Shown: piece by piece, positions 47,227 to 55,113 of the stretch
How the letters are laid out: every line of letters begins with the position of its first letter
How positions within the stretch are numbered: the first letter of the stretch is position 1
NCBI RefSeq assembly: GCF_000226875.1
Contig: NZ_JH164926.1
Coordinates: 1,486,592-1,550,591 of the forward strand
Length of the DNA stretch: 64,000 nt
Direction: 5' to 3'
Source of the DNA: Neisseria shayeganii 871
GTDB taxonomy: Bacteria > Pseudomonadota > Gammaproteobacteria > Burkholderiales > Neisseriaceae
The notes under the pieces: model-generated
Databases searched by the model: none
Told to the model about the DNA's origin: nothing
Seen by the model: the letters and a program-made list of their open reading frames with translations, nothing else
Program-made: the position numbers and the translations under genes

Positions 47227-48127
47227 GGCAGATTTCCGTAAATCCTTAAAAATCAGTCATCTGTTAACAAGTAGTATCACGGCAATGTTTCGGCCCAAGT
47301 CGTTTTCTTCTGCGTCGGACATATTTGTCAAACGCACAATCTATGGCCTCACCATCTCACAACATTGTTTTAATGAAAAATTAACTCAACCCTTGGCAAT
47401 CTATGGAGCAACCATGTGAAAGGCGGGGACCAAGTATGCAAAAGGCAGAACAAAACGAGAGTCGGCCCTACCGTCAGCGTCTTCTTTACATACCAACGGC
47501 GGGAATTTTTAATTCCCCAACCACCCTCCACCCATTGACACTCATCCTGAGACCTTTGCACCCCTCATCTGCGGCGCATTTCTGCGTTGTGCGTTTATGC
47601 CCTATGGGTACTGCTCGCTCGCTTGCTTATCTAGATGATATGTCTTTCCCACGGGGATTCCTGGCGTTCACGCTCGCTGCGCTGCTATGCCTTGAACTGC
47701 ATCCACATCTGGCGGGTTTGCAAAGGTCTCAGCCTATTAAACTCAGGTTTGACAATATTCAATTCAACAGTAGCTTCACAGAGCATCAGCTTTACTCATC
47801 ATCAGAAAGCGATTGGGGATCAAGATTGCCCCGAAAAACGGTTAGCCAGATGATGCCCTATGATTCAGTAGAACATGAGGTGAGCCGGCCAATACAATTG
47901 AGCCTGGGTAGGCAGAGCATGACCCAGCCAATTTTCATTTCGTTCGCCACAGGAACAATATCAACAGCCTGAAACGCCGCACAGAATTTAGACAGCTGGC
48001 CGTATTCTCGCTAATTTTTGCAGGATACAAGCTATTCTTTACATTGATAATCAAACAAAAAATATCTCTGCTGAATTTTATTTCATACAAATCAAAGCTT
48101 CGTCAGTTGATGTTGAGAAAGCACATC
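47227..48127. other. Gene-free region around MITE copy 7
   Basis: About 900 nt with no supported coding sequence. Open frames here are short, cross the MITE and lack family likeness. Composition is AT-richer than the flanking genes. No transposase or phage sequence was recognised. Confidence 0.45.
47549..47730 (+). mobile_element. MITE copy 7 (182 bp), diverged
   Basis: Inverted ends with changes (GAGACCTTTGCACCCC, GCGGGTTTGCAAAGGTCTC). Flanks ATCCT and AGCCT match at four of five positions, as expected for an older insertion. Confidence 0.75.
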
Positions 48128-48164
48128 AGGCTACCTGAAAGCCGCTTTCCATTTTCAGGTAGCC
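48128..48164. terminator. Inverted eikDUS pair after the decarboxylase
   Basis: AGGCTACCTGAAA at 48128 and TTTCAGGTAGCC ending 48164; downstream of the minus-strand decarboxylase. Confidence 0.6.
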
Positions 48165-48200
48165 CGATAGGTGATTGTCAGGCGGCAGACCGGAGGCGGC

Positions 48201-50093
48201 CTATTCGGCCGAAAGCTCGGCCTGCTCGGCGGCGCTCAGCACGCGGATGCTGCCGTCGGGGGTGAGGCCGTGGATTTCTTTGTCATCGCTGCCGGCCTGC
48301 ATGCGGGCAAGGAAATCGAGAATGTCGGCGCTGATTTCCTGACCGGGTACCAGCACGGGGATGCCGGGCGGATAGGGCACGATTTGGTCGCAGCAGATGC
48401 GGCCGATCAGGGCGGGATTGGCTTTTTTGCCGTTCAACAGCGGCAAGCGTTCGCCGTCGCTGTAGAAGGCGTCGCGCGGCAGGCAGGCCAAGCGGCTGAA
48501 ATGCGGCACTTTGAGCGGCGGCGCTTTCAGGCTGGCTTTGCGTTTCGGCTGCTCCTGATCCAGGGTGTTAAGGGCGTGGATGAGGCGCATGGCTTTTTCG
48601 GCGGTGGTACCGATGGTCACCAACACGCTGACGGTGGCGAAGGTGGCTTTTTCTACCTGAATATTGAAACGCTCGAACAGGATGTGTTGGATTTGGTTGC
48701 CGGAGAAGCCGCTGGTGCGGGTGTCGATGGTGATCTTGGTGGGATCGAGGCGCACATTGTCGCGGCGGATGCTGTCGGGCATCAGTTCGTCGATGGAGGC
48801 TACCTGAAAATGATGCAGGGCGTTGATCCGTTCGCGCAGCATGGCGGCAATGCCCAAGGCTTGCGACAACAGACCGTAGCCTTCCATCACCATTTGCTGG
48901 CGGGCCACGTCGAGGCTGGCGATGATGCTGTATTGCGGGCTGGTGGAAGCGTGCATATTGAAGGTTTCGCGCAGCAGGTGCGGGTCGTGCTCCGGGTCGT
49001 TCACATGCACCATGCTGGCCTGCGAAAAGGCGGACATGGTTTTGTGGGTGCTTTGGGTCACGTAGTCGGCACCCAGCTCCAGCGCGGTGGGGCGGAAGGC
49101 GGGGTGGAAACGGGCAAAGCCGTACCAGGCTTCGTCGATGATGACCTTCATGCCCTTGGCGTGGGCGGCTTCGATAATCGGTTTGAGGTCGTAGCAGAGG
49201 CCGTCGTAGGTGCTGCTGGTGAGAATGAGCGCGGTGGCGTAGGGGTGTTCTTCGATGGCGCGCAGAATGGTCTGCTTGGGCACCAGGCCGAACAGGCCGA
49301 GGGCTTCGTTGGTGCTGCTGTCCAGATACACCGGCCGCGCGCCCGACAAAATCACGCCGTGGTGCACCGATTTGTGGCAATTACGGTCGAGCAGCAAGGT
49401 GTCACCAGGGGTGAGCAGGGTTTGCAGAATCACCTTGTTGGCGGTGGAGGAGCCGTTGGTGGCGAAATAGGTGCGGCGGGCGCCGAAAGCTTGGGCGGCC
49501 AGGTTTTGCGCTTCTTCGATGACGCCTTCGGGGTGCAGCAGGGAATCGAGGCTCTGCACGGAAACGGACAAGTCGGCCTGCCACATACTTTGGCCGACAA
49601 AATGGTAGAAATCGCTACCCCAAGCGCTGTGGCGCAGCGAATCACCGCCGGAATGGCCGGGGGTGTGCCAAGAATCAGGCTTGCGGTTGACGTAGCTTTG
49701 CAGGGCGGAATAAAACGGGGTGGCACTTTGTTTTTGCAGATCGGCGGCCACGGCGTCGCGCACGGCGTTGCCGTCGCGGCGCGACAACGGCAGGCGGCGG
49801 GCGGCTGGACAATGGGCGGCCTTGCCTTCGTCGTCGCTCCACAGATACAGCGGCACTTCGGCGCGCCAGCTCAGGCTTTGGCGGGCATCGCCGATGGTTT
49901 TGAGCTGCTTTTGCGTGAGTTTGGCGGCGTCCAACACCACGGCCTGCACGCGCGGATCGTTGAGGGCGGTTTCCCAATCATCGAAGGGATAATTGTCAAA
50001 CACCAGCGTCATGCTGCCGGTGATGTGCATTTGGTCTTTGAGGGGGCTCATGCCGTCTTTGGACAAGACGATCACGCTGCTGATGGCGCTCAT
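48201..50093 (-). CDS. Orn/Lys/Arg decarboxylase, candidate lysine decarboxylase
   Basis: A 630-residue fold-type I PLP decarboxylase. The PLP Lys351 is in STHKTMSAFSQASMVHV, preceded by IDEAWYG. A short N-terminal wing domain (about 1-120) and a C-terminal domain after 480 complete the family layout. E. corrodens is known for both lysine and ornithine decarboxylase activity, so this gene is a candidate for one of them. It lacks features that settle the substrate. Start ATG 50093 with AGGAG 7 nt upstream; the TTG at 50096 is less likely. It makes cadaverine or a related polyamine and raises pH. Confidence 0.88.
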   Translation of the reverse strand: MSAISSVIVLSKDGMSPLKDQMHITGSMTLVFDNYPFDDWETALNDPRVQAVVLDAAKLTQKQLKTIGDARQSLSWRAEVPLYLWSDDEGKAAHCPAARRLPLSRRDGNAVRDAVAADLQKQSATPFYSALQSYVNRKPDSWHTPGHSGGDSLRHSAWGSDFYHFVGQSMWQADLSVSVQSLDSLLHPEGVIEEAQNLAAQAFGARRTYFATNGSSTANKVILQTLLTPGDTLLLDRNCHKSVHHGVILSGARPVYLDSSTNEALGLFGLVPKQTILRAIEEHPYATALILTSSTYDGLCYDLKPIIEAAHAKGMKVIIDEAWYGFARFHPAFRPTALELGADYVTQSTHKTMSAFSQASMVHVNDPEHDPHLLRETFNMHASTSPQYSIIASLDVARQQMVMEGYGLLSQALGIAAMLRERINALHHFQVASIDELMPDSIRRDNVRLDPTKITIDTRTSGFSGNQIQHILFERFNIQVEKATFATVSVLVTIGTTAEKAMRLIHALNTLDQEQPKRKASLKAPPLKVPHFSRLACLPRDAFYSDGERLPLLNGKKANPALIGRICCDQIVPYPPGIPVLVPGQEISADILDFLARMQAGSDDKEIHGLTPDGSIRVLSAAEQAELSAE

Positions 50094-50468
50094 CAAATTT
50101 CTCCTGTATCTGTGTTATTGGTATGGAGGGCGCCCAGCCTGCATCTTGACGTTTCTCTTATGCATATCGGCCGGCTACCCGCCTGAAAATCAAGCGGGCG
50201 GATTATTCCAAGCCTGAAGCAGAATGGCAAGGCCGATGTGGCTGTTGAATGAGCATAGGCTACCTGAAGCGGAGTGTTTCATTGCAGCACTTGATTAGGG
50301 CTTATCATCATAATAATGCTTGCGAAGCGGTTTTTTGAGGTAACAGCTGCAACTGCTAGGCAAAAAGCGCAGTAAGATTGGACATCTTGCGAGCATATTT
50401 AACGCCGTAGGTGCGGATTTTCACCCCCAATACCGCCACAGCGCTTGGTGACGACATCATAGATAACC
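50094..50468. other. Intergenic region between the decarboxylase and MITE copy 8
   Basis: 375 nt without a supported gene. It has one DUS (about 50258). A 25-nt stretch at 50375-50399 (ending TCTTGCGAGCATATT) resembles, in opposite orientation, the stretch at 10473-10497 upstream of ribD. Confidence 0.4.
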
Positions 50469-50469
50469 T

Positions 50470-50636
50470 GAGACCTTTGCAAACTCCTCAGATGTGGATA
50501 CAGTTCAAGGCGTAGCAGCGCAGCGAGCATGAACGCCAGGAATCCCCGTGGGACAAACATATCATATAGATAGGCAAGCGAGCGAGCAGCACACAACGCA
50601 GAAATGCGCCGCAGATGGGGGTTTTGCAAAGGTCTC
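50470..50636 (-). mobile_element. MITE copy 8 (167 bp), reverse orientation
   Basis: Inverted ends GAGACCTTTGCAAA and GGGTTTTGCAAAGGTCTC. A perfect 5-bp duplication AACCT (50465-50469 and 50637-50641). It lies 112 nt left of the CRISPR array. Confidence 0.85.
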
Positions 50637-50748
50637 AACCTATGCATATAGGCCTATTGTTCATGGACGCCTTCTACTGACACTTTGTTCCCAACCTCCC
50701 TATGACGGCTAAGAGAGACCCCGCAATGAATACTTTGCTCATCTATCT

Positions 50749-52439
50749 TTTTAAACACGCAGCCGCCCGTGGGCGGCTGAACAGACGCAGCCCTTGGCAG
50801 CGCATACCCTCATTGTTTCAACACGCAGCCGCCCGTGGGCGGCTGACTGGAACCGGTGGAGGGCGAGTAATGGACTATTACCTGTTTCAACACGAGCCGC
50901 CCGTGGGCGGCTGATTTAACAATGTTAGGGGTGTGAAATGTTTATTTCTGTTTCAACACGCAGCCGCCCGTGGGCGGCTGACAAACCGTAGCCCATGATT
51001 TCGGCCATATCGGCGGTTTCAACACGCAGCCGCCCGTGGGCGGCTGATTGAAACCTTGAGAGCAGCGCTAGACCATCTTTCAGTTTCAACACGCAGCCGC
51101 CCGTGGGCGGCTGACTCGATAGCCTGATTGAGCAAGGCTACACCTACGACGTTTCAACACGCAGCCGCCCGTGGGCGGCTGAGAACGTCAGGCTGTAACG
51201 CCTGCTAAAGCTCCCGTTTCAACACGCAGCCGCCCGTGGGCGGCTGAAGGTAAAAACGTACATGGCGGCCATCGTGCCGAAGTTTCAACACGCAGCCGCC
51301 CGTGGGCGGCTGAGCCTTCGGCATCACGCGCTGGAATACCTGCTACCGTTTCAACACGCAGCCGCCCGTGGGCGGCTGATTGATTGTCTCTTATAACCTT
51401 TTCCCACCAGTCGTTTCAACACGCAGCCGCCCGTGGGCGGCTGATTTCGTTATTTAAGAAAGAAATAATATCGGGTGGGTTTCAACACGCAGCCGCCCGT
51501 GGGCGGCTGATTTGGTGGTGGAAACCATCCGAAAGGCAGTTTATGGTTTCAACACGCAGCCGCCCGTGGGCGGCTGATTTGAATATTGGCCCAGTCGATT
51601 TGCTCCCCCGCTGTTTCAACACGCAGCCGCCCGTGGGCGGCTGAGTCGTGGCGGATATGGATTTTGAAACGCAGAAAGTGTTTCAACACGCAGCCGCCCG
51701 TGGGCGGCTGACCACAGGTGCAGCCGACTTTCTCCAAAATTTCTTGTTTCAACACGCAGCCGCCCGTGGGCGGCTGATTTTGCTATGACCTTCGCGCTTG
51801 TTTGGATGGTGTAGTTTCAACACGCAGCCGCCCGTGGGCGGCTGACCTACTTGGTTGTTACCCTAGCATTCCTACGGGTGTTTCAACACGCAGCCGCCCG
51901 TGGGCGGCTGAATGGAACCATTGTTGGATGCGTGTCCACCATGAAGTTTCAACACGCAGCCGCCCGTGGGCGGCTGAATGCGTTTGCCGACAGCTTTATG
52001 TCGGCCAATCGTTTCAACACGCAGCCGCCCGTGGGCGGCTGAATACGCTGCGCCGTCCGGCAGCAGCAGGCGCATGGTTTCAACACGCAGCCGCCCGTGG
52101 GCGGCTGACTACCATTTGGCCGGCATCGAGTTGCCGGAACACGTTTCAACACGCAGCCGCCCGTGGGCGGCTGAATCCGCTGGCCTTGGTCGGGCTACCT
52201 GAAACGGTAGTTTCAACACGCAGCCGCCCGTGGGCGGCTGAGCTACAACCATACGTCCATCAATACACATAGATGGTTTCAACACGCAGCCGCCCGTGGG
52301 CGGCTGACGCCTGGAACATATGATGATGTTACATCCAAGTTTGTTTCAACACGCAGCCGCCCGTGGGCGGCTGAGGAAGCAAATACCTTAGTCCCCAAGT
52401 TAATGTGGTTTCAACACGCAGCCGCCCGTGGGCGGCTGA
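50749..52439 (-). CRISPR. CRISPR array, 26 repeats / 25 spacers, type I-C-like repeat
   Basis: A 32-nt repeat with palindromic core CAGCCGCCC/GGGCGGCTG recurs about every 67 nt with spacers of roughly 33-37 nt. Read on the minus strand it ends GCGTGTTGAAAC, the 3' tail of type I-C repeats, so transcription should run right to left. In agreement, the repeats at the left end are decayed: 50749-50780 has two mismatches, and 50884-50914 lacks one base. No cas genes flank the array; the only Cas-like sequence is the cas3 fragment at the left edge. All other repeats appear identical. The spacer at 52175-52209 carries a DUS-like sequence. Confidence 0.97.
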
Positions 52440-52540
52440 AGCCCTGTCGGAAAGCCTTGCCAATCCAAGCCAAAACCGCCTGTTTTCGCTAAAAGCCTCC
52501 TAATGGGCACAAAGCGGATGATAGCATCATCCGCTTTCTA
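52440..52540 (-). promoter_or_regulatory. Probable CRISPR leader
   Basis: The leader should lie to the right of the array given repeat polarity. This stretch follows the last intact repeat and is AT-richer. It includes a perfect hairpin AAAGCGGATGA-TAGCA-TCATCCGCTTT (52511-52537). No promoter was identified with confidence. Confidence 0.5.
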
Positions 52541-52635
52541 TCCAATCTACTGAATTATTAAAGATATCAACCTTCGCCAACCTACCGGGAAAATCATGAG
52601 CACCACAGTTTGGCGATTGGCTAATCGAATGCTGC

Positions 52636-52674
52636 AGGCTACCTGAACAACGCCGACACCGCTTTCAGGTAGCC
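52636..52674. terminator. Inverted eikDUS pair after der
   Basis: AGGCTACCTGAA at 52636 and TTTCAGGTAGCC ending 52674, 13 nt past the der stop codon. Confidence 0.65.
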
Positions 52675-52686
52675 CGACCCGGCCGT

Positions 52687-54150
52687 TTACTTCGCCTGCT
52701 GCTTTTTCACGCTCACTTGGCGTTTTTTCGGCTTGCGGATGCGGTCTTTTTCGGCTTTTTGGTTTTCCCGTTTGGCGATGCGGTTGCTGAGGGACACGCG
52801 GCGCAGGGGTTTGTTTTTCACCTTGTCCGCGCTCTCCTCATACGGGTTGTCCGATACATTGTATTGAATGCGCAAGGGTGTGCCTTGCAGATTGAAGGCT
52901 TTGCGGAAGGTTTGGGTGAGGTAGCGGGTGTAGCTGTCGGAAATATGCTGCAGGGCATTGCCGTGCACCACGATCACCGGCGGGTTCATGCCGCCTTGGT
53001 GGGCGTAGCGCATCTTGGGGCGCACCAGGCCGGCGCGCGGCGGGGCTTGGCGCTCGACGGCGGATTGCAGCACGCGGGTGATTTTCGGCGTCGGCATGTT
53101 GATCATCGCCGCGTCGTAGGCGGCTTGGATGCTGTCAAACAGGCCGTCGATGCCTTTTTCTTTGAGGGCGGAAATGTAGTGGAAACGGGCGAAATCGAGA
53201 AAATACAGCTTGCGGGCGATGTCGCGCTTGATTTGCTCGCGCCGCTCTTCATCGATGCCGTCCCATTTGTTGACCGCCACCACCAGCGCCCGCCCGGCCT
53301 CCAGCGCAAAACCGGCAATGGTGGCGTCTTGGTCGGCAATATCTTGTTGCGCGTCCAACACCAACACCGCCACATTGGCCGCCTCAACCGCCTGCATGGC
53401 TTTGATCACGGAAAACTTTTCCACCGCTTCTTCCACCTTGCCGCGGCGGCGCACGCCGGCGGTGTCAATGATGGTAAACGGCCGGCCGTGGCGCTCGAAA
53501 TCGATGTGGATGCTGTCGCGGGTGGTGCCGGCCATATCGAAGGCGATCACGCGCTCTTCGCCCAAAATGGCGTTTACCAGCGTGGATTTGCCCACATTGG
53601 GGCGGCCGATCACGGCAAACACGGGGTGTTTGGCGCTCTCGCCCTCTTCTTCGGCATCGGGGAAACGGCCGAGAATGTCTTCCATCAAATCATACACGCC
53701 GTCGCCGTGGGCGCCGGAAATCACATACGGTTCGCCCAGCGCCAGCTCGTAAAACTCGGCCGCCAGCACCGCCTGATTGCCGCCCTCGGCTTTGTTCACC
53801 GCCAAAAACACCGGCCGCGGGCTTTGGCGCAGGCGGTCGGCAATGATTTTGTCTTGCGGCGTGAGGCCGGTGCGCGCGTCCACCAGAAACACCACCGCGT
53901 CGGCTTCGTCCACCGCCTGCAAGGTTTGCTTGGCCATTTCGTGCAGAATGCCGCTGTCCACCACCGGCTCGAAACCGCCGGTGTCCACCACCAGATAAGG
54001 CTTGCTGCCCACGCGGCCGTGGCCGTAGTGGCGGTCGCGGGTGAGGCCGGGCAAATCGTGCACCAGCGCATCTTTGGTGCGGGTGAGACGGTTGAACAGA
54101 GTGGATTTGCCCACATTGGGGCGGCCGACGAGGGCGATGGTGGGTTTCAT
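52687..54150 (-). CDS. der: Der (EngA), double-GTPase ribosome assembly factor
   Basis: A 487-residue protein with two Era-like GTPase domains in tandem: GRPNVGKST at 9-17 and again near 183-191, each with DTGG/DTAG and NKA/NKWD motifs. A KH-like C-terminal domain (about 360-450) follows. It acts in 50S subunit maturation and is essential in most bacteria. The tail is basic (KKRQVSVKKQQAK). Confidence 0.97.
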   Translation of the reverse strand: MKPTIALVGRPNVGKSTLFNRLTRTKDALVHDLPGLTRDRHYGHGRVGSKPYLVVDTGGFEPVVDSGILHEMAKQTLQAVDEADAVVFLVDARTGLTPQDKIIADRLRQSPRPVFLAVNKAEGGNQAVLAAEFYELALGEPYVISGAHGDGVYDLMEDILGRFPDAEEEGESAKHPVFAVIGRPNVGKSTLVNAILGEERVIAFDMAGTTRDSIHIDFERHGRPFTIIDTAGVRRRGKVEEAVEKFSVIKAMQAVEAANVAVLVLDAQQDIADQDATIAGFALEAGRALVVAVNKWDGIDEERREQIKRDIARKLYFLDFARFHYISALKEKGIDGLFDSIQAAYDAAMINMPTPKITRVLQSAVERQAPPRAGLVRPKMRYAHQGGMNPPVIVVHGNALQHISDSYTRYLTQTFRKAFNLQGTPLRIQYNVSDNPYEESADKVKNKPLRRVSLSNRIAKRENQKAEKDRIRKPKKRQVSVKKQQAK

Positions 54151-54254
54151 ACAATTCTTTCTGTTTCAGGCTACCTGAAAAACCGGCGGCGGCAGGTATT
54201 TGGAAAAACGCACGCTGTGCTTCAATTTCGATTCGGTAAAGTGGTAAACACTTG

Positions 54255-54291
54255 AAGGTTTTCAGGCAGCCTTAGGCTGCCTGAAAACCTT
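54255..54291. repeat. Perfect inverted pair of a non-native DUS dialect
   Basis: An 18-bp perfect stem with a 1-nt loop contains AGGCTGCCTGAA on both arms. This is the AG-simDUS dialect of Simonsiella-type Neisseriaceae, one base different from the eikDUS. It probably also works as a terminator. Confidence 0.75.
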
Positions 54292-54388
54292 GTGACAAAC
54301 GGCAATCCGCATCCTAAGGCGTGGCCACCAAGCGTTGAGGCGGTATTTTCGGCTAACAACCGCCGCCCAAGCACGATGACGACACGCC

Positions 54389-54826
54389 CTAACGCGGGCA
54401 ACGGAAAAATACCATGGGATTGTCATGCCAATCCGAGCTGTCAATCAAAAGGCCTCTACGGTCGATCGACCATTCCCACCGCTGGTTGTTTTTGCGCACC
54501 ACCGTCTCGTCTTCCGAATCCATACGGATGGAAGCCCGTCCTTCCAGCTCAATGCTGTTGGCACGGCTGATTCTGATGTTCAGGCTGTCGATGCCGCCGT
54601 CGTATTCGAAAATTCGAAAACCGCGCGGATTCACCCGCATAAAAAACACTTCCTGATCCGCATACTTATCCGGACGCTGACAATACTGGCGCATTTGCGC
54701 CCGCGTGGGTTGGGTGGCTTGATAAAACCCGGCCCACTTGCCCTGGAATTCGGCAGGAATGGTCTGAGCCAGCGCCGGGATAGCCGATGCGCCCAACAGG
54801 GCGGCCAATAGCAAGAGTTTCCGCAT
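54389..54826 (-). CDS. Secreted hypothetical protein
   Basis: 145 residues with a clear Sec signal peptide (cleavage after ALA at about 20). The mature protein begins QTIPAEFQGKWAGFY, a lipocalin/DUF-like opening (F-x-G-x-W) suggesting a small beta-barrel. Two Cys residues (near 50 and 143) could form a disulfide. Start at ATG 54826, with AAGGAG 7 nt upstream; the ATG at 54832 is too close. No family assigned. Confidence 0.75.
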   Translation of the reverse strand: MRKLLLLAALLGASAIPALAQTIPAEFQGKWAGFYQATQPTRAQMRQYCQRPDKYADQEVFFMRVNPRGFRIFEYDGGIDSLNIRISRANSIELEGRASIRMDSEDETVVRKNNQRWEWSIDRRGLLIDSSDWHDNPMVFFRCPR

Positions 54827-54954
54827 GATCATTCTCCTTTATTTATTGTTTGATATATTTTTGTCAAGACTGAAACCTTTTCACTATCCAGTCAATCATA
54901 TACCGGCCAAATGATGTCTATCCCGGCGCCGGCGCCATTGAAGAGAAAAACAGC

Positions 54955-54994
54955 TTTCAGGTAGCCTGAACACAGCATACAGGCTACCTGAAAA
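54955..54994. terminator. Inverted eikDUS pair
   Basis: TTTCAGGTAGCCT at 54955 and AGGCTACCTGAAAA ending 54994, between divergent genes, so its terminator role is doubtful. Confidence 0.4.
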
Positions 54995-55113
54995 GATTCG
55001 TTCAAATGGGCGGCGATTTTAGCACAATCATGATTCGCCCGTATTCGGGCTACCTGAAAAAGGGCGCGGAAGGTGTTAAAATCGCGCGTTTATTTTCCGC
55101 TTCGGCAGCCATC

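Noticed and set aside
47403..47972. A 189-codon frame in the gap before the decarboxylase
   Set aside because: It runs through MITE copy 7 and encodes the same peptide seen in every MITE copy; no family likeness outside it.
50702..52272. Open frames across the CRISPR array with repeated STRSRPWAA or QHAAARGRL peptides
   Set aside because: They are translations of the repeat, with no start signals.
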